A stretch of DNA of 64,000 bases, taken from the NCBI GenBank assembly GCA_964464175.1, contig CAYXFD010000010.1:1-64000 (forward strand). Direction: 5' to 3'. The translations under genes and the position numbers were made by a program. Source of the DNA: CAYXFD01 sp964464175. Its GTDB lineage: Bacteria; Cloacimonadota; Cloacimonadia; Cloacimonadales; JAJBBL01. Below are positions 52,854 to 62,534 of the stretch, piece after piece (the first letter of the stretch is position 1; each line of letters starts with the position of its first letter). The notes beneath the pieces are model-generated. The model did not search any database, had not been told where the DNA came from, and saw only the letters and a list, made by a program, of their open reading frames with translations.

Positions 52854-54206
52854 TTACCTTGTCATAATAACTAAGTTTTCGATGTGATAGGTATGGGGAA
52901 ACATATCAAAAGGTTGTATCTTTTTTACCATGAATCCTTTACGGATCAGAAGCTCTACATCTCGTTTCTGGGTAGCAATATCACAGCTGATATAGATAAT
53001 TTTACGAATCGGGCTTTGAGCAATATCTTCGATTACCCCCTTCTCTACCCCTTTTCGGGGTGGATCGAGAATTATCACATCCGCAGAGGCTTTCCCTAAG
53101 AGGTAACCTAATTCTTTTTCTACCTGAGTACAGATAAAACGGCAATTATCAACCCCGTTGATCCGGCAATTCTCCTGACCATCTGTTACTGCTTGCTGTA
53201 ACTGTTCCAGACAGATAACCTTTTTGACCTTATCTGCGATGTAAATACCGATAGCTCCAATACCACTATAGGCATCAATCACTACATCTTCGCTGCCCAG
53301 CTCTTTCTTCAGATAATCGAGGATATTTTTGGTCTGAGCGGTATTGATCTGAAAAAAGGAGAGATATTGAGTCTTAAAAGTAATCTCTCCAATCTTTTCG
53401 GTCAGAAAGTCCCTGCCCCAGAGAATTTTTGTCTTATCCCCCAAAATTCTGTTCGATTGCCCCTCATTAATATTCTGCACTACCCCGGCTATCCGGGGAA
53501 ACTTCTCGGCTAGTCCGCCGGCAATTGTTTTGGAAAAAGGGAGTTTCATCGTATTGGTAACAATGATGAAAACAAACCTGTCTTCATGTTCTGAATAACG
53601 GAGTCCGAGATATTTAAGCGTTCCCCTTCCCTTCTTTTCATCGTACCAGGTAACATTGGCTTTCGCCAGGAGCTCCAGAGAGCAGGCAATGATCTTTTCG
53701 CTGTTTTCCGGCTGCAAATAGCACCGTTTGTGCGTTATGATCCGGTGACTGCGTCTGGCAAAGATGCCGGCTGTTAAACCATATTCAGTTTCACCGACAG
53801 GAAGATATATCTTGTTTCGATAAAAATTTATCTTTTCAGAGGCTATGATCCTGCTAATCATATTCTTATCTGCAGTAAATTGTTCGAAAAACTCCCGAAC
53901 AATCTCCTGCTTGAATCTCAACTGATCTTTATAAGCTACATGAAGCCAATCACATCCTCCGCAATCCTTGAAAACTTCACAGGGAACCGGTACCTGATAT
54001 TCTGATCTTTTATTATAAGAGAAGATCTCTGCAAAAAAGACCTCTCCCCTCTTATGAATGACCCGTACCGCCGCATCATCACCGGGAAGTCCCTGATAAA
54101 CAAAGACGGGAGTTCTGTTGTGATAGCCTAAACCCAAGCCTTTATAAACAATTTTCTCCACTTTCAGAGACTGAATAATCGAGTCTTTATATAAAGATGC
54201 TTCCAT
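52854..54206 (-). CDS. RumA/TrmA-family RNA uracil-C5 methyltransferase
   Basis: 450 residues. An N-terminal TRAM domain (KIVYKGLGLGYHNRTPVFVY) is followed by 4Fe-4S cysteines (CEVFKDCGGCDWLH plus a later Cys), as in RumA-type 23S rRNA enzymes. The methyltransferase domain has DVVIDAYSGIGAIGIYIAD, VIILDPPRKGVEKG and the catalytic Cys in IYISCDIATQKRDVELL. Which uracil it modifies (U1939, U747 or both) cannot be told. The ribosome site is weak. Confidence 0.9.
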   Translation of the reverse strand: MEASLYKDSIIQSLKVEKIVYKGLGLGYHNRTPVFVYQGLPGDDAAVRVIHKRGEVFFAEIFSYNKRSEYQVPVPCEVFKDCGGCDWLHVAYKDQLRFKQEIVREFFEQFTADKNMISRIIASEKINFYRNKIYLPVGETEYGLTAGIFARRSHRIITHKRCYLQPENSEKIIACSLELLAKANVTWYDEKKGRGTLKYLGLRYSEHEDRFVFIIVTNTMKLPFSKTIAGGLAEKFPRIAGVVQNINEGQSNRILGDKTKILWGRDFLTEKIGEITFKTQYLSFFQINTAQTKNILDYLKKELGSEDVVIDAYSGIGAIGIYIADKVKKVICLEQLQQAVTDGQENCRINGVDNCRFICTQVEKELGYLLGKASADVIILDPPRKGVEKGVIEDIAQSPIRKIIYISCDIATQKRDVELLIRKGFMVKKIQPFDMFPHTYHIENLVIMTR

Positions 54207-54361
54207 TAACTCAACGCCATTGATAACAGAAAATGATCTGAGAATGGGTAGGTAATGATCAGCGCTGAAACTGCTGAATTGCTGACTGTTTTATCCGTTA
54301 AATCCATAAATCCCTCATATCACTTTTCTGTTAAACTGAATCCGGGTTAACTACCATAAGA

Positions 54362-55075
54362 CTATAACCGCTTAAGCAATGCCTGAAATCTCAGCTTCCA
54401 AATCATCCATATCGCTTCATAGACTATCTTGCGGGACATCTTCGAGTGCCCGCATACCCGGTCATTGAAAATAATCGGAATCTCTTTGATCCGGTAATTC
54501 TTCAGCCAGAGACGGTATTTTATCTCTACCTGGAAGGAGTAACCGTCAGACATGATCTTATCAAGGTTAAGAGCTTCAAGAACCTCCCGCCGATAGCATT
54601 TAAATCCGCTGGTTGCATCCTTGATCGGCATTCCGGTAATTATTCTGACGTACTGGGATGCAAGATAACTGAGCAATAATCTCCTGATAGGCCAATTAAG
54701 CACAGAACCGCCGGGAATATACCTGGAACCGATAACCAGATCATTTTCCTGAATCTCTTCCAGCATGACCGGTAAGACTTTCGGATCATGAGAAAAATCA
54801 CCGTCCATCTCAAAGATATAATCATAGCCTTCCCGGATAGCATATTTAAATCCGGCAATATAAGCGGATCCGAGTCCTAATTTTGCTTCTCTTCTTAACA
54901 GGTGTAGCCTTTTCCGCTTAGCCTTCAATTCTTCTACTATATCTCCGGTAGCGTCCGGAGAGTTATCGTCAATGATCAGAAGATGAAGGGAATCATCTTT
55001 CTCCAGAATTTCAGCAATCAGAGGTCTGATATTCTCTGCTTCATTATAAGTCGGTACAATAACTAATGCTTTCAT
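54362..55075 (-). CDS. GT2 glycosyltransferase, polyprenol-phosphate mannose synthase type
   Basis: 237 residues with the Dpm1/polyprenol-monophosphomannose-synthase signature: VPTYNEAENIRPLI, LHLLIIDDNSPDATGDIV, IFEMDGDFSHDPKVLPVM (DxD-type), LVIGSRYIPGG and ATSGFKCYRREVLEAL, ending with a basic amphipathic region (MIWKLRFQALLKRL) but no C-terminal membrane domain. It would transfer a hexose from a nucleotide sugar to a polyprenyl phosphate for cell-surface glycans. The ribosome site is weak. It is 57 bp upstream in map order from the acyltransferase gene on the same strand. Confidence 0.85.
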   Translation of the reverse strand: MKALVIVPTYNEAENIRPLIAEILEKDDSLHLLIIDDNSPDATGDIVEELKAKRKRLHLLRREAKLGLGSAYIAGFKYAIREGYDYIFEMDGDFSHDPKVLPVMLEEIQENDLVIGSRYIPGGSVLNWPIRRLLLSYLASQYVRIITGMPIKDATSGFKCYRREVLEALNLDKIMSDGYSFQVEIKYRLWLKNYRIKEIPIIFNDRVCGHSKMSRKIVYEAIWMIWKLRFQALLKRL

Positions 55076-55132
55076 TTCGTTAACTTTCTGCCTGTTTAAA
55101 TTATCGTTCTCGTTGATCTTTTGCTCTATCGA

Positions 55133-55891
55133 TTACTTAACGGGATCGAGGTTATTCTCTTTCAATTGTTTTTCATCGACCTCTCTGAAATGCCGGGCAG
55201 GATTTCCACCCCAGATCTCTCTGGCAGGAAGATCCTTTGTCAGCACTGCTCCACCGGCTAACATGCCATCCTCTTCCACCGTCTTTCCAGGCAGAATTGT
55301 GGCATTGACACCTATCCTGCCGCCCGATTTGACGGTTACTCCCTTGAAATGCTGGAATCTCTCTTTATCACGTCCCATGTAATTATCGTTACTTGTTGCT
55401 ACACAGGGAGCAATAAAACAATAATCCCCCAGTTCGGAATATGCTGTAATATAAGTGTTGGTTTCGATCTTATTCCTGTCCCCTAATTTAACGAAATTCT
55501 CGATAGTTACATTTCTGCCTATGATATTGAAGTCACCAATCTGAGTATTTTCTCTGATTGTAGCCATATCTGCCAAGAGATTCTTTTCTCCAATCTGAGA
55601 CTGAACATAGATAATCACATTCGCTCCGATCAGACAACCGTTTCCTATCTTCGCCGGTTTGTATTGAGCCTCATCCTGAAAAATGCTTCTCGGAGAACGC
55701 ATCGGTTTCTTACCGATAATGGTATTATCATCAATTCTGACATTATCCCCGATCTCTGTATTTTCATGAATCACAACATTATGTCCGATCTGACAATTAT
55801 CGCCAATAACAACGTCATCCAGGATTATCGTGTTGAAGCCTATCTGGGTATTCTCACCTATCCGTGCTGATTCTGCCCTGTAATTCTTCAT
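55133..55891 (-). CDS. Hexapeptide-repeat (left-handed beta-helix) acyltransferase
   Basis: 252 residues from the ATG at 55891, preferred for GGGAGAG just upstream; a TTG six codons earlier would place that site inside the gene. Long runs of hexapeptide repeats (IGENTQIGFNTIILDD, VIGDNCQIGHNVVIHENTEI, VKLGDRNKIETNTYI) form a left-handed beta-helix, and GGNPARHFREV marks the end as in sugar N-acetyltransferases. It probably acetylates a nucleotide sugar for lipopolysaccharide or glycan, consistent with the neighbouring glycosyltransferase. The exact substrate is unknown. Confidence 0.85.
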   Translation of the reverse strand: MKNYRAESARIGENTQIGFNTIILDDVVIGDNCQIGHNVVIHENTEIGDNVRIDDNTIIGKKPMRSPRSIFQDEAQYKPAKIGNGCLIGANVIIYVQSQIGEKNLLADMATIRENTQIGDFNIIGRNVTIENFVKLGDRNKIETNTYITAYSELGDYCFIAPCVATSNDNYMGRDKERFQHFKGVTVKSGGRIGVNATILPGKTVEEDGMLAGGAVLTKDLPAREIWGGNPARHFREVDEKQLKENNLDPVK

Positions 55892-55972
55892 AATCTCTCC
55901 CTTGATCAAAGTTTAAGTATGTGATCTGAACATACCGAAACCAAACTTTCTTAGGTTTTCATTTTTAGCAAT

Positions 55973-56002
55973 AAAAAAGGCTGCCCGGAAGCAGCCTTTT
56001 TT
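55973..56002 (-). terminator. Terminator of gdhA
   Basis: A perfect 12-bp stem (AAAAAAGGCTGC at 55973-55984 with GCAGCCTTTTTT at 55991-56002, 6-nt loop) with U-runs in both directions lies 58 bp past the gdhA stop. Confidence 0.88.
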
Positions 56003-56059
56003 CTTTTCTATCGTAATATTTTCTCTGTTTACTACAGACACTCTGGAAAAACTACCGGA

Positions 56060-57394
56060 TTAAATGACTCCCTGATCAACCATAGCGTTGGCAACTTTAA
56101 TGAACCCTGCAATATTGGCACCCTTGATGTAATCGGTATATCCGTCAGGTCTGGTACCGTATTCTTTACATTGATCATGAATAGCGATCATGATTCTGTG
56201 CAGCTTCTCATCTACCTCTTCCCGCAGCCATTTCAGACGCATACTATTCTGGGTCATCTCCAGCCCGGAAGTAGCAACACCACCGGCATTAGCAGCTTTT
56301 CCCGGAGCAAAGAGAACCTTGCTCTCCTGTAACAATGCAATAGCTTCCGGTGTACAGGGCATATTAGCACCTTCAGAGAGTACCTTAACTCCATTTTTGA
56401 CTAAACTCCTGGCATCCTCTAAATTCAATTCATTCTGAATGGCACAAGGCATTGCCACATCAACAGGAACTTCCCAGGGTCTTCTTCCGGGAAAGAACTC
56501 ACATTTGAATTTATCGGCATAATCGGAAACGCGATCATTATTGGAAGCTCTTAACTCCAGCAAGTATTCCACTTTTTCGCCCGTGACTCCCTCCTTATCG
56601 TAAATATACCCGTCAGGTCCTGAAAGAGTAACGACTTTACCCCCCAGATCATTTACCTTCTGAACTGCACCCCAGGAAACATTACCGAATCCGGACACTG
56701 CAACCTTCTTTCCTTCAAGAGAATCGCCAACTGCTTTCAACATTTCTTCGGTAAAATAGACAACTCCGTAACCTGTAGCTTCCGGTCTGATAAGACTTCC
56801 ACCCCAGTTTTGTCCCTTTCCGGTAAAGACTCCGGTAAATTCATTTTTCAGTTTTTTATACATACCGAACATATAACCGACCTCTCTGCCGCCAACCCCA
56901 ATATCTCCCGCCGGAACATCCAGATTAGGCCCGATGTGACGGTATAACTCAGTCATGAACGCCTGGCAGAAACGCATTATCTCATATTCCGATTTCCCTT
57001 TGGCATCAAAGTCAGCTCCCCCTTTTCCTCCACCCATGGGTAGAGTGGTCAAACTGTTCTTGAATATCTGCTCAAAACCGAGAAACTTCAGACTGGAGAG
57101 ATTAACGCTGGGATGGAAACGGCAGCCACCTTTATAAGGTCCAATAGCACTGTTGAACTGAACGCGGAAACCGCGGTTGACATGAACTTCGCCCTTGTCG
57201 TTTACCCAGGGAACTCGAAACATTATCACTCTTTCCGGCTCAACTATTCGTTCCATTATGTTAGCCTTGACAAGCCGTGGTTCCGAAACATAGACATCCC
57301 AAATGGTTTCGACTACTTCCTTGACTGCCTGCAAAAATTCAGGCTCCCCCTGATTCCGGGCAGCTACTTTGTTCATGAAATCCTTAAAAGTCAT
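56060..57394 (-). CDS. gdhA: Glutamate dehydrogenase
   Basis: 444 residues, hexameric-type length. GGAGG lies 5 nt before the ATG at 57394; the frame is open 30 codons further but those residues are not family-like. Motifs: PMGGGKGGADFD (substrate lysine), DVPAGDIGVGGREVGYM and the NAD(P) motif VAVSGFGNVSWGAV. It interconverts glutamate and 2-oxoglutarate plus ammonia; in an amino-acid fermenter it probably runs in the deaminating direction, which is inference. It has its own terminator and lies apart from the acyl-CoA dehydrogenase by 377 bp. Confidence 0.94.
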   Translation of the reverse strand: MTFKDFMNKVAARNQGEPEFLQAVKEVVETIWDVYVSEPRLVKANIMERIVEPERVIMFRVPWVNDKGEVHVNRGFRVQFNSAIGPYKGGCRFHPSVNLSSLKFLGFEQIFKNSLTTLPMGGGKGGADFDAKGKSEYEIMRFCQAFMTELYRHIGPNLDVPAGDIGVGGREVGYMFGMYKKLKNEFTGVFTGKGQNWGGSLIRPEATGYGVVYFTEEMLKAVGDSLEGKKVAVSGFGNVSWGAVQKVNDLGGKVVTLSGPDGYIYDKEGVTGEKVEYLLELRASNNDRVSDYADKFKCEFFPGRRPWEVPVDVAMPCAIQNELNLEDARSLVKNGVKVLSEGANMPCTPEAIALLQESKVLFAPGKAANAGGVATSGLEMTQNSMRLKWLREEVDEKLHRIMIAIHDQCKEYGTRPDGYTDYIKGANIAGFIKVANAMVDQGVI

Positions 57395-57771
57395 TACTAC
57401 CTCCAAAATGTTTTTATGTCTCCCTTTTTCTTTACTGGCTTTTATTGTCAAGCTAAGTCGCTCCAAAATAAAAGATTTAGACAATCCCGCTCGCTAAAGA
57501 AGAGTCATCTTTAAGGGGACTATCCTCTCTGGTTCTGCCCTTTACCGGTTTCATAAGAATCGGGGAATTTTTACCCAATAAAGCAACAGGTTTTTTTATA
57601 TATATTCGGTTACGATAAATTGTTGTTTGCGGTCAGCTTGAAATAACTCAAAACCGGGAAGATATTTGAGCCCTCTCTCCTGTCTGAAGAAAAAGATAAG
57701 AGGCATAAGTTAGCAATCTCTTATGCCTCTTGATAACAAAAAAATTAGTTTACTCTGCTAAATATGTCTTA
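57395..57771. other. Intergenic region upstream of gdhA
   Basis: 377 bp holding the gdhA promoter region and, at 57698-57731, the terminator of the acyl-CoA dehydrogenase gene. An AT-rich patch around 57590-57605 could contain the promoter. No coding frame is seen. Confidence 0.55.
57698..57731 (-). terminator. Terminator of the acyl-CoA dehydrogenase gene
   Basis: A perfect 12-bp stem (AAGAGGCATAAG at 57698-57709 with CTTATGCCTCTT at 57720-57731, 10-nt loop) is followed on the minus strand by ATCTTTTTCTTC, 41 bp past the stop. Confidence 0.85.
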
Positions 57772-58914
57772 TTATTCTTTCAAAATATGGGAAGCCACTA
57801 TGGAACGTTGGATCTGATTGGTACCTTCATAGATCTGAGTGATTTTGGCATCCCTCATCATCTTCTCTACCGGGTACTCTTTCATATATCCGTAACCGCC
57901 GAGAATCTGAACCGCATCCGTTGTAACCCTCATCGCCATATCGGAAGCGTAATACTTGCACATTGCCGATTCTTTGCTGTACTTCTTGCTGCCAGCATCT
58001 ATCATCCGGGCAGTGGAAAAGACCAAAGAACGGGTGGCTTCGATCTGGGTCGCCATATCAGCTAACATAAACTGTACAGCCTGGAAAGAGGAGATCGGTT
58101 TACCGAACTGCTGCCGTTCTTTGCTGTATTTTACTGCTTCTTCATAAGCACCCTGGGCTATGCCTACAGCCTGAGCTGCAACCATAGGGCGGGATTTATC
58201 GAATGTTTTCATTGCGATCATGAAACCCAAACCCTCTTTAGCTATCAGGTTCTCTTTGGGAACCCGGCAGTCTTCGAAGATCAGTTCACTTGTAGCCGAG
58301 GCTCTGATCCCCATCTTGTTTTCCTTCTTGCCGAAAGAGAAACCGGGAGTCCCCTTTTCTACTATCAGGCAGGAAGCGCCTCTAGCCCCTTTGGTTTTAT
58401 CGGTCATGGCAAACACCGTATAAATATCTGCCTCTCCCCCATTGGTAATCCATTGTTTTGTCCCGTTAAGGATATAATGATCACCATCAAGAGTTGCCGT
58501 AGTTTCAATAGCTCCGGCATCCGAACCAGCATTCGCCTCAGTCAGGGCAAAAGCGGCAAGTTTCTTCCCTTCGGCAATTGCCGGCAGATACTTCTGCTTC
58601 TGCTCTTCCGAACCTGACAGGAGAATCGGATAAAGTCCCAAACCGGAAGCACCTAAAGAGAGGGAAATACCGGCACAGACGCGACATAACTCTTCTGTGA
58701 CAATACATAAATCAAAAACCTTCCCGCTTATCCCGCCGTATTCTTCAGGGATCAGTACAGCAAAAAGATCGGTCTGAGCATAAACTTCAACTATATCCCA
58801 GGGGAAAATCCCCTCTTCATCATATTTTTCGCGGACAGGCTTCATCTTTTCTTCCGCTACTTTTCGGGCAATCTCCCTGATTTCCAATTGTTCTTCAGTA
58901 AAGAAATAGTCCAT
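57772..58914 (-). CDS. Acyl-CoA dehydrogenase, butyryl-CoA type
   Basis: 380 residues, the size of short-chain acyl-CoA dehydrogenases. FAD and substrate motifs: FALTEANAGSDAGAI, NGTKQWITNGGEADIY, and the catalytic glutamate in QIYEGTNQIQRS (Glu363). The reaction is alpha,beta-desaturation of acyl-CoA or its reversal, with electrons passed to EtfAB; the ferredoxin-EtfA at 9.3 kb is a plausible partner. GGAGG precedes the ATG. The trmJ-like gene lies 39 bp upstream on the same strand. Confidence 0.92.
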   Translation of the reverse strand: MDYFFTEEQLEIREIARKVAEEKMKPVREKYDEEGIFPWDIVEVYAQTDLFAVLIPEEYGGISGKVFDLCIVTEELCRVCAGISLSLGASGLGLYPILLSGSEEQKQKYLPAIAEGKKLAAFALTEANAGSDAGAIETTATLDGDHYILNGTKQWITNGGEADIYTVFAMTDKTKGARGASCLIVEKGTPGFSFGKKENKMGIRASATSELIFEDCRVPKENLIAKEGLGFMIAMKTFDKSRPMVAAQAVGIAQGAYEEAVKYSKERQQFGKPISSFQAVQFMLADMATQIEATRSLVFSTARMIDAGSKKYSKESAMCKYYASDMAMRVTTDAVQILGGYGYMKEYPVEKMMRDAKITQIYEGTNQIQRSIVASHILKE

Positions 58915-58953
58915 ATAACCTCCAACAAACTCTTCTTTGTTTATTAATTTTTC

Positions 58954-59679
58954 TTATTTCTTCTTCGAAAACAGAACCTCTATCCGCTGAAACAGTTTCG
59001 CGAGAAATAGCAGGTTTTCTTCTGTCGTATAACTTCTTAGTAAAATATTCTGCAACTGTTTTTCTGTCCTCCCCGGATCACCTGTCTCAAAATAACCGAT
59101 ATTAGTCAAGTTCTTCAATATATCGTTTACCGAATCATTGATCTTGTTGCTGCCGGCAAGACTCTTTTCTGCTTCTGTATCGCCGGAATGAGAGTGATCG
59201 AAAAGCTCATAAGCCACGATCGCTACCGCCTGCGCTAAATTGAGAGAAGGAAATTCTTCACTCGTTGGGATAAAGCAGCGGATAGGGCAAAGTTCTATCT
59301 CTTCATCCTTAAGACCATACGTTTCCCTGCCGAAGACAAAAGCAGTTCTCCCGCGATGCAGTTCCGCAACGAACTTTTTTATTCCATCGCTGTTCAGATC
59401 ACTCTTCTTCTTTCTGCCGCTCCTGCGGGTTACGGCAATAGCTGCATCCATATCGGAAAGAGCGCCTTTTAAATCGTCAAAGATCTCGATCCGGTTCATT
59501 ATCTCTTCCGAATGAACAGCTAAATAATGATCTTCTTTCTTCGGTATTGCTCCTACTAACCGGAGATTAGTAAAACCAAAGTTATTGATCACTCTGGCAG
59601 CAGCACCAATGTTACCCCGGTAAACCGGCTCTACCAATATGAAAAAGATATCGGTTGTTTTTGCAGATACCGAAGCCAT
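58954..59679 (-). CDS. TrmJ/TrmH-family (SPOUT) tRNA or rRNA 2'-O-methyltransferase
   Basis: 241 residues. The N-terminal ILVEPVYRGNIGAAARVINN and NFGFTNLRLV start the SpoU fold; TAFVFGRETYGLKDEEIE and SEEFPSLNLAQAVAIVAYEL are the SAM-binding knot. A C-terminal extension (LTNIGYFETGDPGRTEKQLQ) matches TrmJ, which methylates position 32 of tRNA. The ribosome site is weak. It sits 31 bp downstream of the FTCD gene and may be co-transcribed with it. Confidence 0.85.
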   Translation of the reverse strand: MASVSAKTTDIFFILVEPVYRGNIGAAARVINNFGFTNLRLVGAIPKKEDHYLAVHSEEIMNRIEIFDDLKGALSDMDAAIAVTRRSGRKKKSDLNSDGIKKFVAELHRGRTAFVFGRETYGLKDEEIELCPIRCFIPTSEEFPSLNLAQAVAIVAYELFDHSHSGDTEAEKSLAGSNKINDSVNDILKNLTNIGYFETGDPGRTEKQLQNILLRSYTTEENLLFLAKLFQRIEVLFSKKK

Positions 59680-59710
59680 TATCTTGTTTTCTTGAATTTA
59701 CTGAACCCGG

Positions 59711-61378
59711 TTATTGGAGAACCGTTTGCAGTTCTTTTTCCACACTGTCACAGATATCTGCAATCTTTTCGACTAATTGTTCAGCCTGAGCTGTAACTTC
59801 CGCTTTAAAGGTTTCATCTTCAATTCCGGGCATATTGATCCTGATATTGTAAAAGGCTCCTTTAGCGGCAGCGTAAGCTGATAATGCCGCAACTCCGGCA
59901 TCGGAGAGGGCATTTTCGTTCCCTATCTTGACGATCTCTGCAGCCAGTTCCGCTGCCTGCAATGAGAGCTGGAGAGTTTCCAGAGGTACAAGGATAGCCT
60001 GTTTTGTTGCCTCTTGTATTCCTTTAGCCCTCAGAGCTTTTTCTTCATCTGTCTTCTTGGGCATCCGCATAGCATCCATGAGCAGATTGAAACTATCGGT
60101 ATCTTTATCAATGGCAGCCAAAGCCCTGTTTTTGATTTCCTGCCCTTTAACCGCTAACTCTTTGGCAGCTTCCCAATTCTTTTCATAACCCTTCTTCCCG
60201 AAAGTCAGATTGGCAACCATCGCCGTCAGAGCTCCGGAAATAGTGGTGTAGAGTGCTGCTACACTTCCTCCTCCAGGTGCAGGGGCATCGGTAGATAAAA
60301 TGTCCACAAAATCTTTGATCGTCAGATTGATCAGATTTTCCTTTTTTGCTATACTATATTCAATGATTTTCTTATCGAGATCAAAAGGACCTAATTCGGC
60401 CAAACCCATAGACTGTACCGCTGTTTCAATGATCATATCATCGGGAAGACCATCAGATTCACCCAATTTGTTCAAATAATATTTTCCTGCCATGATCAGA
60501 GCATCTTTAGGAATAAGGCCGACCAATTCGCTGCCGGTGATAACTACCCCGTCTTCCAGGGCTAATTCCCGAACTTTTTCCAGAACCAGATGAGGTGGAG
60601 TAATTTTATAGTTCGTCAGATTCATACTGATCTGAGCCCTGTTATACTCATCAATATACCAGCCTACCGCTTTGCAGTTGGTAAAGAGACCGGGAACCAT
60701 GACTTTCTTGCCTTCTTTATCTTTAACCAGTTTTCCGTTTTCATCTCTCTGAGGGTATCCCTTCTCTCTTATTTTTTTGGCGATCTGAGAAGCCTTCTTC
60801 TTGTCACGCGTGTTCAGATTGATGTTATAGGCAATCAGAAACTCTCTTGCCCCAATAGCTGTCGCACCGGCTCTGCTGTTAAATTTTGCAGGTCCGAAAT
60901 CCGGCTTCCAGTATGGGTCGTTCATCTTTTCCGGTAAAGCTTCATATTCTCCTTTACGCACTTCGGCAAGATTTCTCCATTCTTCCTTGCTGGCGGCATA
61001 TTCATAAAGGTAAACCGGTATTTCCAGCTCTTCTCCTACCCTCTGAGCTAATCTCTTGGAAAACTCCACCGCTTCTTCCATTGTTACATCACTGACCGGA
61101 ATAAACGGACAGACATCGGTTGCTCCCATCCGGGGATGTGCTCCTTCATGTTTGGACATATCGATCAGTTCGGCTCCCTTTTTAATTGCCTGAAAAGCTG
61201 CTTCAATAACAGCTTCCGGTTCACCTACCATGGTGAAAACCGTTCTGTTGGTATCTGCACCGGGATCCACATCTAAAAGGGTAACATTGCTTACCTGTTT
61301 TATCGCCCCGGAAATAGCATCCAAAACTTTTTGATCTCTACCTTCACTGAAGTTCGGAACACATTCGACTAACTTCAT
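59711..61378 (-). CDS. Glutamate formimidoyltransferase / formimidoyl-THF cyclodeaminase fusion
   Basis: 555 residues, both halves of the bifunctional FTCD of histidine degradation. N-terminal transferase (~1-330): KLVECVPNFSEGRDQKVL, KHEGAHPRMGATDVCPFIP, EYAASKEEWRNLA. C-terminal cyclodeaminase (~355-555): FVDILSTDAPAPGGGSVAAL and KDTDSFNLLMDAM. It converts formiminoglutamate plus tetrahydrofolate to glutamate, methenyl-THF and ammonia. hutH, hutU and hutI are not in the window. Adjacent gdhA and acyl-CoA dehydrogenase suit amino-acid fermentation. GGGAGG precedes the ATG. Confidence 0.92.
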   Translation of the reverse strand: MKLVECVPNFSEGRDQKVLDAISGAIKQVSNVTLLDVDPGADTNRTVFTMVGEPEAVIEAAFQAIKKGAELIDMSKHEGAHPRMGATDVCPFIPVSDVTMEEAVEFSKRLAQRVGEELEIPVYLYEYAASKEEWRNLAEVRKGEYEALPEKMNDPYWKPDFGPAKFNSRAGATAIGAREFLIAYNINLNTRDKKKASQIAKKIREKGYPQRDENGKLVKDKEGKKVMVPGLFTNCKAVGWYIDEYNRAQISMNLTNYKITPPHLVLEKVRELALEDGVVITGSELVGLIPKDALIMAGKYYLNKLGESDGLPDDMIIETAVQSMGLAELGPFDLDKKIIEYSIAKKENLINLTIKDFVDILSTDAPAPGGGSVAALYTTISGALTAMVANLTFGKKGYEKNWEAAKELAVKGQEIKNRALAAIDKDTDSFNLLMDAMRMPKKTDEEKALRAKGIQEATKQAILVPLETLQLSLQAAELAAEIVKIGNENALSDAGVAALSAYAAAKGAFYNIRINMPGIEDETFKAEVTAQAEQLVEKIADICDSVEKELQTVLQ

Positions 61379-61597
61379 ATTCTAACCTCCCATGGAAAAT
61401 TTGATTTTACTCTTTGTTTTTCAGCTAATCCGTCAATATTTTTTAATCCCTGCCAAAGCTTCGGCTTGATTTCATACTCATCCCAGGTAAGTGAGCTAAT
61501 ACTGAGTTTTATCGCAGGAAAAGGACAGACCTTTACCCGCTATTTCCGCCGGACGAACTAAAATCAGACTGTTGACCCTTCAGAGCAATCCGAAAAA

Positions 61598-62524
61598 CTA
61601 TACATCTTCTTTGATTTTGTTGACTACCTCTTTCCGCAGAACATAGGACTCCCAGACATGAATGATCTCTTCTGCCATTCTGATCCGGGCTTTTTTGGTA
61701 TAAGCTCCGGTATGAGGAGTTAGATAGACATTTTTATCTCCTACAAAGGATAATTCCGGATCCGGTTCCTGAGAATAAACATCCAAACCGGCACCGAGTA
61801 CTTTACCGCTATCTAATCCCTGTTTCAGAGCCTCTTCATTTACGATCCCGCCCCGGGCAGTATTGATCAGCCATACCGGTTCTTCTATCATCTCCAGTGT
61901 TTTAAGTGAGAAATAGCCTGTTGTCTCTCTGTTAAAAGGGGTGTGAAAAGTGATTAGATTACACCATCTCAGACCATTTTTGTAGTCAACACTCCTGATT
62001 CCTCTCTCAACCCACTCCCGGGGAGAGAGATAGGGATCTACTCCCTGAACTTCTGCTCCAAACTCCTGCAAAAAGCGGGCAACTCTTGAACCGATCCTTC
62101 CCACACCGACTACCAGTGCTTTCAGTTCCCCTATTTCCCAGTTTGTTTTCAGCCCTTCTTTCCATTTCCCTGCTCTGATGTTCTCTTTCGAGGATTGATG
62201 CTGCTTGAGAAGAGCAAAAATCAAGGATACTGTATGTTCGGCAGCTGATAGGGCATTCGCTTCGGGGGTATTGCAAACAATTATATTCCTCTTCTTTGCT
62301 GCTGCCAGATCTATGTTGTCGTATCCGGTACCTGCTCTGATTATCAGCTTCAGCCCTGGATATGATCTCAGAAAGGTTTCATCGACAGTGGTGAAGGTCT
62401 TAATTATAATAATCTCCGCTTCTTGGGATAAACAGGTATCTTCAGTAAAGTATTTATCCAGTCCTCTTTCCTTGAGGAGAGCATCAAAATAGGGTGATAA
62501 CTTATCGATAATCAGAGTCTGCAT
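61598..62524 (-). CDS. D-isomer 2-hydroxyacid dehydrogenase, phosphoglycerate-dehydrogenase-like
   Basis: 308 residues from the ATG at 62524; a TTG seven codons upstream overlaps the preceding gene. Rossmann motif VVGVGRIGSRVARFLQEF, NAD region LITFHTPFNRETTGYF, catalytic INTARGGIVNEEAL (Arg) and LTPHTGAYTKKARIRMAEE (His). The family includes SerA, glyoxylate and hydroxypyruvate reductases; the short length (no ACT or regulatory domain) and lack of serine genes nearby leave the substrate open. It is 10 bp after the EamA-like gene. Confidence 0.85.
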   Translation of the reverse strand: MQTLIIDKLSPYFDALLKERGLDKYFTEDTCLSQEAEIIIIKTFTTVDETFLRSYPGLKLIIRAGTGYDNIDLAAAKKRNIIVCNTPEANALSAAEHTVSLIFALLKQHQSSKENIRAGKWKEGLKTNWEIGELKALVVGVGRIGSRVARFLQEFGAEVQGVDPYLSPREWVERGIRSVDYKNGLRWCNLITFHTPFNRETTGYFSLKTLEMIEEPVWLINTARGGIVNEEALKQGLDSGKVLGAGLDVYSQEPDPELSFVGDKNVYLTPHTGAYTKKARIRMAEEIIHVWESYVLRKEVVNKIKEDV

Positions 62525-62534
62525 GATTGCTCTC

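Noticed and set aside
55973..56010. CCGGAAGCAGCC resembling part of the SRP RNA loop
   Set aside because: It is the perfect stem and loop of the gdhA terminator, and the rest of the SRP RNA core is missing.
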